64,000 nt of DNA. Source: Collinsella sp. (lineage in GTDB: Bacteria; Actinomycetota; Coriobacteriia; Coriobacteriales; Coriobacteriaceae). Under the pieces are notes generated by a model. The model ran no database searches and had not been told where the DNA came from. It was given only the letters and a program-made list of their open reading frames with translations. Of the stretch, positions 17,159 through 24,993 are shown piece by piece (positions within the stretch are counted from its first letter, which is position 1; each line of letters begins with the position of its first letter). The stretch lies in NCBI GenBank assembly GCA_019414055.1, contig DXMV01000004.1:1-64000 (forward strand). The letters run 5' to 3'. Position numbers and translations under genes: made by a program.

Positions 17159-17986
17159 ATGAGCGAGACCGCAGTCAACGGCGTCGAGCCGATCATCTTC
17201 CTTGATGACGTCCACGTCACCTTTAGGACCCGTACCGGCTCGATTCTGCACCCTAACCTGGTTCACGCCGTCCAGGGTGTAACGATTAAGCTCATGCCCG
17301 GTCAGACGATCGGCATCGTCGGCGAGTCCGGTTGCGGTAAGTCCACCACCGCCAACGTCATGTGCGGCCTGCAGGCCCCCACGAGCGGCAAGGTCTACTT
17401 TAAGGGCAAGGACGTTACCAAACGTACCGCCGAGGACCGCCGCCACATGGGTCGCGTCATCTCGGTCGTGTTCCAGAACCCGGCCACGGCGCTCAACCCC
17501 CGCATGGTCGTTCGCGAGCAACTGCTCGACCCCATGCGCGTCCACAACCTGGGTACCGAGGCCGAGCAGGAGAAGCGCGTCAAGGAGCTCTTGGAGCTCA
17601 CCGGTCTGCCCAGCTCCGCCGCCGAGGTTCTTCCCGGCCAGCTTTCGGGCGGCCAGCGCCAGCGCGTCGCAATTGCCCGTGCCCTGTCGCTGAACCCCGA
17701 TGCCATCATCGCCGACGAGCCCACCTCGGCTCTGGACGTTTCGGTCCGCGCGCAGATTCTGAACCTGCTGACCGACCTTAAGAAGGAGCTCGGCCTGGCC
17801 ATGGTGTTCATCAGCCATGACATCCAGACGGTCCGCTATATCTCTGACGACATCATCGTTATGAATGGCGGCAAGATCGTCGAACAGGGCGAGGCCAAGC
17901 AGGTCTTCCAGCACCCCCAGGACCCCTACACCAAGATGCTGCTCGGCGCTGCGCCGTCGCTGCTGCATCCCAAGCTCGGCGAGTAG
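17159..17986 (+). CDS. ABC transporter ATPase, DppF/OppF type
   Basis: 275 residues, starting right after the stop codon of the fused permease-ATPase. It shows Walker A GESGCGKSTT near 55, signature LSGGQRQRVAIARAL, Walker B AIIADEPTSALD and the H-loop HDIQTVRY. It is shorter than usual OppF because it ends after the ATPase core and lacks the Cys-bearing C-terminal extension. It is the second ATPase of the nan-cluster transporter. A perfect 10-bp hairpin follows the stop codon. Confidence 0.92.
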   Translation: MSETAVNGVEPIIFLDDVHVTFRTRTGSILHPNLVHAVQGVTIKLMPGQTIGIVGESGCGKSTTANVMCGLQAPTSGKVYFKGKDVTKRTAEDRRHMGRVISVVFQNPATALNPRMVVREQLLDPMRVHNLGTEAEQEKRVKELLELTGLPSSAAEVLPGQLSGGQRQRVAIARALSLNPDAIIADEPTSALDVSVRAQILNLLTDLKKELGLAMVFISHDIQTVRYISDDIIVMNGGKIVEQGEAKQVFQHPQDPYTKMLLGAAPSLLHPKLGE

Positions 17987-18002
17987 TCTCGCTTTCCCTC
18001 CC

Positions 18003-18030
18003 GTGCGCCCGGTTCCCTTGCCGGGCGCAC
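18003..18030 (+). other. Perfect hairpin between transporter and catabolic genes
   Basis: GTGCGCCCGG and CCGGGCGCAC form a 10-bp perfect stem with an 8-base loop. No T-run follows, so an mRNA-stabilising or attenuating hairpin is more likely than a Rho-independent terminator. Confidence 0.5.
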
Positions 18031-18066
18031 CTCCGTTGCGATTTCGAAAGGTTGGGTTCACGAGCC

Positions 18067-19044
18067 ATGCCAAGTGCTCAGGAGCTACAACAGCAATTTG
18101 GTGAATATCGAGGCGCTATGCCCCGCCCATCGGATTTCGATCTCTTTTGGAAGGACCGCATGGCCGAGGCCGACGCCGTCGAGCTCGACTACGCGATTGA
18201 GGCGGCTTCGGTTGCGGATTCCGCAACCTGTCGGTTTTTCGACCTCTGGTATACCGGCATGTGTGGCGCACGCCTGCATGCTAAGTACCTTAAACCCGTC
18301 TCGGATGAGCCCGTGCCATTGGTACTTCAGTTCCATGGATATCCGGGTGCAAGCCGCAGCTGGTTTGAGCAGGCGTCGTTTGCGGGCATGGGCATGGCGC
18401 TCATCGCCCTCGACTGCCCCGGTCAAGGAGGTCCCTCCGAGGACATTGGTGGATTTGAGGGCACAACGGTCGCGGGCCATATCGTCGCCGGTATCGACGG
18501 CGACCCGGCCAACCTCTACTATGTCCGCTTGCACCAAGATATTCGCATCCTGTGCCGCATCGTTCGCGAGCTTGAGGGCATCGATCTTGCCCACGTATTT
18601 GTGAACGGCGCGTCGCAGGGCGGCGGTTTGGGCATTGCGACCTGTGCGCTTAACGGCGAGCTTATCAATCGCGCCGCCATCCTCTATCCCTTCCTGTCGG
18701 ATTTCCGCCTGGTCTGGGATTTGGACGCCGACGATATTGCCTACGAGGGTCTGCGCTATTGGTCGCGTTGGTTTGACGAGGACTCGACTCGTATCGAGGA
18801 AGCCTATGCCAAGCTGGCGTACTTCGATTCCAAGAATTTTGCCCCCATGGTCAAGTGCCCCGTGCTGTTTGGCACGGGCACGGCCGATACCGTCTGTCCG
18901 CCGGCAACGCAGTTTGCGGTGTACAACAACCTGTCCTGCGATAAGCGTCATGAGTTCTTTGAGGGCTTTGGCCACGAGGAGATTCAGGATTTTGACGATC
19001 TGATCATTCCGTTTTTCTGTGAGGGAGGGGAGGCTCATGTCTAA
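18067..19044 (+). CDS. Acetyl-esterase, acetyl-xylan esterase/cephalosporin-C deacetylase family
   Basis: 325-residue alpha/beta hydrolase. Residues FHGYPG (89-94) form the oxyanion region. GASQGG places the nucleophile Ser at 183, with Asp 274 (GTADTVCPP) and His 303 (GFGHEE) completing the triad. The N-terminal MPRPSDFDLFWKDRM is typical of AXE1 family enzymes. In a sialic-acid cluster its likely job is removing O-acetyl groups from acetylated sialic acids before cleavage by the lyase (inference). No signal peptide is seen, so it acts in the cytosol. ATG 18067 is preferred over TTG 18052; neither has an ideally spaced ribosome site. The gene overlaps the next by 8 bases. Confidence 0.85.
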   Translation: MPSAQELQQQFGEYRGAMPRPSDFDLFWKDRMAEADAVELDYAIEAASVADSATCRFFDLWYTGMCGARLHAKYLKPVSDEPVPLVLQFHGYPGASRSWFEQASFAGMGMALIALDCPGQGGPSEDIGGFEGTTVAGHIVAGIDGDPANLYYVRLHQDIRILCRIVRELEGIDLAHVFVNGASQGGGLGIATCALNGELINRAAILYPFLSDFRLVWDLDADDIAYEGLRYWSRWFDEDSTRIEEAYAKLAYFDSKNFAPMVKCPVLFGTGTADTVCPPATQFAVYNNLSCDKRHEFFEGFGHEEIQDFDDLIIPFFCEGGEAHV

Positions 19045-19888
19045 GTGCGAGAGCAATGTTGACGAGCTGATAGTCCCCGGGCTCGTGGGAATTCCCGGAA
19101 CGGTTTCATCAAGGCTCGCAGAATATCGGGACTGGCACGGCGATGTCCAAGCAGATGTTTCTGATTTAGAGACATGCGCTTCGAATCTTGAGATTCAAGG
19201 CCAGGCCATTACGGCGATTGACTTTGTTAACCCCTGCGCTCGTTACTCGGAGATTTCCTTTGAGCTCGGTGACGATGCGGTCCACGCTCGCTTGATTGAG
19301 CCTGTTGGTCGTGCCCGAGTATCTAAGCGCGTGCCGCTGTGCCTGATGTTCCACGACATCGATCGGCCTGTGCGCGGCTGGCATCACATGACGAGATTTG
19401 CCGCCATGGGGTATGCCGTCCTCGCGCTGGATGACGATGTCGCTGGTGCGGACGACCTGCAGCGGGGGATTGCTTCGCCCGCTTTTGTCAAGCGCGTCCG
19501 TTGGGGTTGCGCGATGGCGAAGGTGGCGCGCAATCTTGATGGCATGGACCCCGACCGCATCTTTGCATGGGGCGAGGGTCTTGGCGGCGGAGTCGCGCTG
19601 GCGGTTTCTGCTCTGGACGAGCGGGGCCTCGCCTGCACGGCGGTTGCCAATCCGCTTCCTGGCGGCCTCGAGGCGCTGTCGTCTCGGGTGCGCGGATCGG
19701 TGCTCATGGGCACATCGCTTATGGATACCGTGAGCGATCCCAAGGATCAGTTTGCCGTATTCAACGGTCTTGAGTGTGACCGGAGGCATATCATCTATGC
19801 CAAATACGCTCATGAGCGTATCAATGCGTTCGAAAACGAAGTCGTCGACTTCTTTAACCAAACGTTCTACCCGTGTTCTTTGGCCTAG
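19037..19888 (+). CDS. Catalytically degenerate paralogue of the preceding esterase
   Basis: 283 residues, translationally coupled to the esterase (8-base overlap, strong GGGAGGGGAGG site). It aligns with it along most of its length: FHDIDRPVRGW for FHGYPGASRSW, and MDTVSDPKDQFAVFN for ADTVCPPATQFAVYN. The nucleophile elbow GASQGGG reads GEGLGGG here, so the catalytic Ser is replaced by Gly 181. Asp 230 and His 259 remain. About 50 residues between the elbow and the Asp, which form the lid in the partner, are missing. The frame is intact, so it is not a decayed gene; a regulatory or structural partner role of the active enzyme is possible. Confidence 0.8.
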   Translation: MSKCESNVDELIVPGLVGIPGTVSSRLAEYRDWHGDVQADVSDLETCASNLEIQGQAITAIDFVNPCARYSEISFELGDDAVHARLIEPVGRARVSKRVPLCLMFHDIDRPVRGWHHMTRFAAMGYAVLALDDDVAGADDLQRGIASPAFVKRVRWGCAMAKVARNLDGMDPDRIFAWGEGLGGGVALAVSALDERGLACTAVANPLPGGLEALSSRVRGSVLMGTSLMDTVSDPKDQFAVFNGLECDRRHIIYAKYAHERINAFENEVVDFFNQTFYPCSLA

Positions 19889-19956
19889 ACGGCCTGGACA
19901 CTGCCAACAAGAGTGGGTGGCATAGGGCCGCCCGCCAGACAACTAAGGAGATTCTT

Positions 19957-20877
19957 GTGGCAACTCAGAAATTCACCGGCGTTATCCCTCCCGTCGTTGT
20001 TCCCGATACCGAAGACCACCAGCTCGACGTTGCCTCCTTTGAGCGCAGCATCAACCGCATGATCGATGCCGGCGTCGATGGCCTGTTCTTCCTGGGCTCT
20101 TCGGGCGAGGTCGTTTTCTCCACCGATGAGCGTCGTCGCCAGATCATCGCCGAGGCCGTTCGTATCGTCGACCACCGCGTGCCCGTCCTGGTCGGCATCA
20201 TCGATACCGAGACCGAGCGCATGATCGAGCACGGCAAGGTCGCTCAGGAGCTGGGCGCCGATGCGCTTGTTGCCACCTGCCCGTTCTATGCCCTGCAGGG
20301 CATGACCGAGGTCGAGGAGCACTTCCGCATCCTGCACGAGGAGCTCGACCTGCCCATCTTTGCCTATGACATTCCCGTCTGCGTTCACACCAAGCTCCCC
20401 TGGAAGCTCCTTGCCAAGCTCGGCGCCGAGGGCGTCCTTGCTGGCGTCAAGGATTCCTCGGGTGATGACATCTCGTTCCGCTATCTCGTTCAGGAGAACG
20501 AGAAGAACGGCCATCCGATGAGCATCCTCACCGGTCACGAGGTTGTTGTCGACGGCGCTTACCTCGGTGGCGCCGACGGTTCTGTCCCGGGCCTTGCCAA
20601 CGTTGAGCCCGAGGGCTACGTGCGCCAGTGGAAGGCCGCTCAGGCCGGTGACTGGGCTACCGTCAAGGCCGAGCAGGATCGCCTCAACGAGATCTCCCAC
20701 ATCTGGGATGTCACCTCGGGCGTCCAGGGCTATGCCGGTGGCGTCGGCGCCTTCAAGACCGCTATGAACCTCATGGGCATCTTCGACAGCCCGACCATGC
20801 CGCGCCCGGTGAAGGCCATGACCGGCGAGAACGTCGAGGCTATTAAGAAGGTCCTCCAGGACAACGGTCTCCTGTAA
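19957..20877 (+). CDS. nanA: DapA-family aldolase, probable N-acetylneuraminate lyase
   Basis: 306-residue TIM-barrel class I aldolase of the DHDPS/NAL family. The carboxylate-binding motif is GSSGE (47-51). Tyr 137 (FAYDIP) and Schiff-base Lys 165 (AGVKDSSGD) fall at the same positions as in E. coli NanA. The family also includes DHDPS and keto-deoxy-sugar aldolases, so motifs alone do not fix the substrate; the neighbouring ROK kinase and NanE make Neu5Ac to ManNAc plus pyruvate the best call. The GTG start at 19957 has AAGGAG before it. A long hairpin follows at 20885-20972. Confidence 0.82.
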   Translation: MATQKFTGVIPPVVVPDTEDHQLDVASFERSINRMIDAGVDGLFFLGSSGEVVFSTDERRRQIIAEAVRIVDHRVPVLVGIIDTETERMIEHGKVAQELGADALVATCPFYALQGMTEVEEHFRILHEELDLPIFAYDIPVCVHTKLPWKLLAKLGAEGVLAGVKDSSGDDISFRYLVQENEKNGHPMSILTGHEVVVDGAYLGGADGSVPGLANVEPEGYVRQWKAAQAGDWATVKAEQDRLNEISHIWDVTSGVQGYAGGVGAFKTAMNLMGIFDSPTMPRPVKAMTGENVEAIKKVLQDNGLL

Positions 20878-20884
20878 AGCTTTC

Positions 20885-20972
20885 CCAGGCACCCGACCTC
20901 GCCGTTCAACCGTGTGGCCATGACCCGTTAGGTCAATGGCCACACGGTTTCTCGGCGATCTCGGGCACCTGG
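20885..20972. repeat. 88-base multi-segment inverted repeat after nanA
   Basis: Five nested pairing blocks: CCAGG/CCTGG, CCCGA/TCGGG, TCGCCG/CGGCGA, AACCGTGTGGCCAT (from 20908) with its complement ending 20949, and GACC/GGTC at the tip. The core followed by TTTC could terminate transcription, but the full element is far longer than a usual terminator. Confidence 0.8.
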
Positions 20973-21049
20973 ATAACCTTTACTGCGCTGTGACGGCTAG
21001 CCTGACGGCGCATTTCCTGTAGTTGTTTTTATCTCCGAAGGAGAGCGAC

Positions 21050-22015
21050 ATGGAGAACAAGTACGTCTGCTCTGTCGATATCGGCGGAACTAAGATTGCG
21101 ACTGCCATCATGGAGTATCCGGCTGATGGCAGCGTGCCCCATCCGGTCTTTGAAGCTGAGGTTCCCACCGAGGCCCAAGAGGGCGGTGAGGCCGTCTTCC
21201 AGCGTATCGAGGCGTCCGTCAAGGCTGCTCTCGAGGCGAATCCCGATGTCGAGGTCCTTGGCGTCGGTATCGGTGCCGCCGGCGTCGTCGATCCCAAGAC
21301 GGGCGCCATCGCGTATGCCAATGAGATCATGCCCGGCTGGTCCGGCGTTCAGTTGGGGCCGCGTCTGCGCGAGGATCTCGGTCTTCCCGTTGCCGTTGTA
21401 GGCGACGTGCAGGCTCATGCTCTGGGCGAGGCCCACTGGGGCGTCGGCAAGGGCAAGTTCTCCGTCTTGTGTCTTGGCATCGGTACGGGCATTGGCGGCG
21501 CATATGTCGAGAACGGCCGCGTAATGCAGGGCTTCCATGGTGCTGCCGGCCATATGGGCCATATCGAGTGCTCGGCTGCAGCCGGCATTCCCTGTGCTTG
21601 TGGTCGTTCTGGTCATCTTGAGTCGGTAGCCTCGGGCACCTCGATTGGCCGTATGTACGACGAGCGCTTCGGTCGAGTTGACCCCAGCCGTCCTTCGGTC
21701 GGTCGCGATGTGAACGACCTGTGCCGCGCGGGCGACGTAAAGGCGACCGAGGTTATCCATGACGCCGGCTTTGCGCTGGGCGCCAGCTTGGGCTCGCTTG
21801 CCAACATCTTGGATCCCGAGGTCATCGTGCTTTCGGGAGGTGTGATTCACCAGGGTCCCGATTGGCGCTCGCAGACGTGGAAGGACTCGGTGCACGAGGG
21901 CTATGCCAGCCAGGCGCTCGACCCGCTTCAGGACACGCCGATCCTCATCGGCTCTCTGGAGGGCGACGCACCGCTTATCGGTGCCGCCGAACACCTTCTT
22001 GCGTCGTTGAAGTAA
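21050..22015 (+). CDS. nanK: ROK-family sugar kinase, probable N-acetylmannosamine kinase
   Basis: 321 residues. The N-terminal phosphate motif is SVDIGGTKIATAI, the catalytic Asp lies in VGDVQAHALGEAHWG, and LGIGTGIGGAYV is the second phosphate loop. The ROK zinc site reads GH..(x)..CACGRSGHLES, with His where many members have the third Cys. ROK proteins include glucokinases and ManNAc kinases; context between a NanA-like lyase and NanE favours ManNAc to ManNAc-6-P. ATG 21050 is chosen for GAAGGAGAG just upstream. Structured repeats flank the gene on both sides, so its mRNA dosage may be set apart from its neighbours. Confidence 0.82.
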   Translation: MENKYVCSVDIGGTKIATAIMEYPADGSVPHPVFEAEVPTEAQEGGEAVFQRIEASVKAALEANPDVEVLGVGIGAAGVVDPKTGAIAYANEIMPGWSGVQLGPRLREDLGLPVAVVGDVQAHALGEAHWGVGKGKFSVLCLGIGTGIGGAYVENGRVMQGFHGAAGHMGHIECSAAAGIPCACGRSGHLESVASGTSIGRMYDERFGRVDPSRPSVGRDVNDLCRAGDVKATEVIHDAGFALGASLGSLANILDPEVIVLSGGVIHQGPDWRSQTWKDSVHEGYASQALDPLQDTPILIGSLEGDAPLIGAAEHLLASLK

Positions 22016-22032
22016 ACATAACTACCAAGTGC

Positions 22033-22130
22033 GCCTTCTGAGGTACCGCAGATTGACGTGAAAGAGGAGCGAAGCGTACTTCGGTACGCGAGCGACGGTT
22101 TGAACGTCAAGGTGCGGTGTCTCAGAAGGC
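22033..22130. repeat. Long palindromic element, family B (copy 1)
   Basis: The outer arms GCCTTCTGAG..ACCGCA..TTGACGT pair with ACGTCAA..TGCGGT..CTCAGAAGGC, interrupted by small symmetric loops. The centre is GAAGCGTAC-TTCG-GTACGC flanked by the asymmetric strands GAAAGAGGAGC and GAGCGACGGTTTGA. The same central core recurs, on the opposite strand, at 40691-40790 with quite different outer arms. Confidence 0.8.
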
Positions 22131-22155
22131 TGTTTTGAGAAAGGTTGAGTCGAAC

Positions 22156-22842
22156 ATGACCGTTGATCCTTTGATTCAATCCCTGAAGGGCAAGCTCGTC
22201 GTGAGCGTTCAAGCCTATATGGGCGAGCCGCTTCGTACGCCCGAAACCATGGCTCAGATGTCTCGCGCCTGCGAGCTTGGCGGCGCCGCCGCTATTCGCT
22301 GCCAGGGTCTTGCCGACATCGCCGCCATTAAGGGCCGCTGCGAGGTCCCCGTCATCGGCTTGTGGAAGGATGGACACGAGGGCGTCTACATCACGCCGAC
22401 GCTGCGTCATGCTCGCGCCTGCGTTGCCGCCGGTGCCGACATCGTGGCAATTGATGCCACTGATCGCCCACGTCCCGATGGCAAGACCATTGAGGACACC
22501 TTCCGTCCGCTGCACGAGGAGGGCGTGCTCCTGATGGCCGACTGTGCCACCATCGAGGATATTCGTCGTGCTGTCGATATGGGCTTCGACCTGGTGTCCA
22601 CTACGCTTTCTCATGGTGTTGCCGCTATCGATTGCACCATGGCCGACGGTCCCGATCTGCCGCTCCTGCGCCAGGCGACCGAGGAGTTTCCCGGCCTTCC
22701 CATTATCTGCGAGGGCCGCGTGCACACGCCCGAGGAGGCCCGCGCCGCAATTGATGCGGGCGCCTGGGCCGTTGTCGTGGGCACCGCCATTACGCACCCC
22801 ACGAGTATTACGAGTTGGTTCAAAGCCGCGCTTGAGGCGTAA
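22156..22842 (+). CDS. nanE: N-acetylmannosamine-6-phosphate 2-epimerase
   Basis: 228 residues, matching NanE throughout: KLVVSVQAYMGEPL, AAIRCQGLADIAAI, VIGLWKD, GVYITPTLRHARA, GADIVAIDATDRPRPDGK and the C-terminal phosphate-binding CEGRVHTPEEA/AVVVGTAITHP. It converts ManNAc-6-P to GlcNAc-6-P, the exit of sialic-acid degradation to amino-sugar metabolism. NagA and NagB are not in the window. ATG 22156 follows GAGAAAGG at somewhat long spacing; an in-frame start upstream lies inside the palindromic element. It is the last gene of the nan block. Confidence 0.95.
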   Translation: MTVDPLIQSLKGKLVVSVQAYMGEPLRTPETMAQMSRACELGGAAAIRCQGLADIAAIKGRCEVPVIGLWKDGHEGVYITPTLRHARACVAAGADIVAIDATDRPRPDGKTIEDTFRPLHEEGVLLMADCATIEDIRRAVDMGFDLVSTTLSHGVAAIDCTMADGPDLPLLRQATEEFPGLPIICEGRVHTPEEARAAIDAGAWAVVVGTAITHPTSITSWFKAALEA

Positions 22843-22869
22843 GACAGACCTCGTATCCGCTCAGGGCGG

Positions 22870-22931
22870 TATACTCATTAAAGGCAATTGTCCGCGCGGG
22901 ATCCGGGTTGCTGGGTCCCGCGCTTGTTTTT
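22870..22931 (+). promoter_or_regulatory. Likely rapZ promoter -10 and terminator-like leader hairpin
   Basis: TATACT (22870-22875) is a good -10, though its -35 is poor. Downstream GCGCGGGA (22894-22901) pairs with TCCCGCGC (22916-22923), followed by TTGTTTTT. The T-run abuts the rapZ ribosome-binding AGGAGG at 22932, leaving no room for a promoter after it, so rapZ transcription must pass this hairpin. Confidence 0.5.
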
Positions 22932-22943
22932 AGGAGGCAGCAC

Positions 22944-23864
22944 ATGCAAAAGGGAGATGCCATGGATGCGGCGGAGCGCTCGGAGCGCATCCCCGATATC
23001 GTCATCATCACCGGAATGTCCGGATCGGGCCGAACGCAGGCCATGCATGTGTTCGAGGACATGGGCTACTTTTGCATCGACAACTTGCCTCCGCGTCTGA
23101 TCGCCCAGCTCGCCGAACTCGTCGGCATCAATACGGGCGTGGGCAGGCATCTTGCCGTCACCTGCGACTTGCGCAGCCAGGGCTTGTTCGATGAGCTGCT
23201 CGATGCCGTTGCCGCACTCGAGGAGCGCGAGATGAGCTGCGACATCGTTTTTCTCGAGGCCTCTGACGAGGTACTGATCCGTCGTTATAGCGAAAACCGC
23301 CGCCGCCATCCCATTGCCAAGCCGGGGGAGACTACGGCCGATGCGATTCAGCGCGAGCGCCTGCAGCTGCGGGGTGTGCGCGATCGAGCCGATATGATCA
23401 TCGACACGAGCCGCCTGCGCACCTCTGCCCTGCGCAACAAATTGCGCATGGCGTTCTCCGAGTTGTCCGACCAGCAGCTCATGGACGTTCACGTGTTCTC
23501 GTTTGGCTTTAAGCACGGTATGCCCGTCGAGGCGGATATCATGATCGACGTTCGCTTCCTGCCCAATCCGTTCTACGATCCCGAGATGCGCACCATGACT
23601 GGTCTCGATAAAAAGGTCTCCGATTTTGTTCTGGACCATCCCAAGACCCAAGAGTTCTGGAAGGCCTGGACGCAGCTGCTCGATACGGTCATGCCCGGCT
23701 ATATCGCGGAGGGCAAGCCGCAGCTTTCTATCGCCATCGGTTGCACGGGCGGTCAACACCGCAGCGTTGCCATCGCCGAGGCCACGGCGCGTTATTTGGA
23801 AGGCGCCCAGTATCACGTGAACATTTCCCATCGCGACTTGTCGCGCGCGAACACGAAAGCATAG
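22944..23864 (+). CDS. rapZ: RapZ/YvcJ nucleotide-binding protein
   Basis: 306 residues. The N-terminal P-loop is GMSGSGRT (24-31), with Arg replacing the usual Walker Lys, as I recall is common in actinobacterial members. It is followed by GYFCIDNLPPRLI. The C-terminal domain holds VFSFGFKHGMPVEADIMIDVR and IGCTGGQHRSVAIAE, both RapZ hallmarks. In enterobacteria RapZ tunes GlmS through small RNAs and binds GlcN-6-P; in Gram-positives the function is less clear. ATG 22944 has a perfect AGGAGG. whiA follows after 6 bases. The yvcK gene normally between the two is absent. A GlcN-6-P-linked protein downstream of nan genes may be more than chance (inference). Confidence 0.95.
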   Translation: MQKGDAMDAAERSERIPDIVIITGMSGSGRTQAMHVFEDMGYFCIDNLPPRLIAQLAELVGINTGVGRHLAVTCDLRSQGLFDELLDAVAALEEREMSCDIVFLEASDEVLIRRYSENRRRHPIAKPGETTADAIQRERLQLRGVRDRADMIIDTSRLRTSALRNKLRMAFSELSDQQLMDVHVFSFGFKHGMPVEADIMIDVRFLPNPFYDPEMRTMTGLDKKVSDFVLDHPKTQEFWKAWTQLLDTVMPGYIAEGKPQLSIAIGCTGGQHRSVAIAEATARYLEGAQYHVNISHRDLSRANTKA

Positions 23865-23870
23865 GCCTGC

Positions 23871-24800
23871 ATGTCGTTTACCGCCGAGGTGCGCGACGAG
23901 CTTGCGCGCTGCGAACCCGAATGTGAATACTGCGATTTGTCGACGCTTGCCGCCCTGACGCGTGTGAGCGGTACGCTTTCGCTGGCCGGCTCCGGGCGGT
24001 ATCGTTTGACGGTCGCGACCGAGACGGGCGCCGTCGCGCGCACGATGATCACGCTGACGCATCGCATCCTTAAGCTCAAAACGGAATTCACCGTTCGTAA
24101 ATCGGTCTTGCATAAGGTCCGTAACTATCTCATTACCCTGCCCGATCAACCCGACCTGGACAAGGCTCTGGTGCTGCTGGGCATTCTCGACCGCAGGGGA
24201 GGGCTCGTCGCCGGTGTTCCCCGGCACATCGTTGCCCGTCCCTGCTGCAGACTTGCCTACATCCGCGGCGCGCTCATCGCCGGCGGTTTCGTGGCCGATC
24301 CCCGCGGCGACTTTCATTTGGAGGTCGCGGTGCAGGGCGAGCAATATGCCAAGGGGCTCTGCGATCTGCTGGAGCAGATTGGGGTCCATGCGCGCGTCAA
24401 CGCACGGCGCGGGTCCTATGCCGTGTACATTAAGAGCGCCGAGGAGATCGAGCAGCTCCTAAAGCTGGTCGGAGCCAAGCGCAACGTTGCCGAGATTGAG
24501 GAAGCGCGCGCGGTCAAATTGGTTAAGAACGACGTAAACCGTCGCGTGAATGCCGAGCTGGCCAATCAGACCAGAAGTGCGGGCGCTGCCCAGCATCAGC
24601 TTGCGTTGATCGATGAGCTCGAACAGCGGGGTTTGCGTGACACGCTTCCGGACGCCTTGGCGGTCTTTTGCGACCTGCGCGAGCGCTATCCCGATCTGTC
24701 GCTGCGTGACTTGGGGGAGATGGCCGACCCTCCCTTGTCGAAGTCGGCCCTCTACCATCGAGTTTTGAGGCTTGAAAAGCTCATTGAAGCAAACAGGTAG
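23871..24800 (+). CDS. whiA: WhiA sporulation/division regulator homologue
   Basis: 309 residues. The N-terminus SFTAEVRDELARCEPE opens the WhiA N-domain. A degenerate LAGLIDADG homing-endonuclease fold follows (CCRLAYIRGALIAGGFVADPRGDFHLEV), and a C-terminal helix-turn-helix (LSLRDLGEMADPPLSKSALYHRVLRLEKL) ends the protein. WhiA binds DNA to control division genes in actinobacteria and is conserved in non-sporulating Gram-positives. It is probably translated from the rapZ mRNA; a short AGG overlapping the rapZ stop is the only ribosome site. Length is normal. Confidence 0.96.
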   Translation: MSFTAEVRDELARCEPECEYCDLSTLAALTRVSGTLSLAGSGRYRLTVATETGAVARTMITLTHRILKLKTEFTVRKSVLHKVRNYLITLPDQPDLDKALVLLGILDRRGGLVAGVPRHIVARPCCRLAYIRGALIAGGFVADPRGDFHLEVAVQGEQYAKGLCDLLEQIGVHARVNARRGSYAVYIKSAEEIEQLLKLVGAKRNVAEIEEARAVKLVKNDVNRRVNAELANQTRSAGAAQHQLALIDELEQRGLRDTLPDALAVFCDLRERYPDLSLRDLGEMADPPLSKSALYHRVLRLEKLIEANR

Positions 24801-24845
24801 TTTGAAGTATCGACTTATATACGGATTTAGCTGCTATTTTATTCT

Positions 24846-24899
24846 TTAAAACGTTTTAAGGTAAATTTGATTTTCAATTTCGAGCATTCTCGTGAAATT
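24846..24899. promoter_or_regulatory. Two palindromes in the gap promoter region
   Basis: TTAAAACGTTTTAA (24846-24859) is a perfect 14-bp palindrome with a central CG, the style of LacI/CcpA-family operators. AATTTCGAG-CATT-CTC-GT-GAAATT (24876-24899) is a second inverted repeat. Both lie 95-150 bases before the gap start. No glycolytic regulator gene (such as cggR) is adjacent. Confidence 0.4.
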
Positions 24900-24993
24900 C
24901 AAGTCAAAAAAAAGGTATATTAGGCGAGTGGTTAGTTTGTGGGCCTCAACGGCGGGCGCTGTAGCTCGCGGGGGCCTTACGAAAGGAGACACA

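Noticed and set aside
14534..18073. 1179-codon open frame on the minus strand
   Set aside because: It is the antisense of the transporter permease/ATPase genes, whose motifs are unmistakable. Long antisense frames are expected in high-GC DNA with strong codon bias, and the translation is low-complexity.
22878..24389. 503-codon minus-strand frame opposite rapZ/whiA
   Set aside because: Both sense genes are certain by motifs, and the antisense product resembles nothing.
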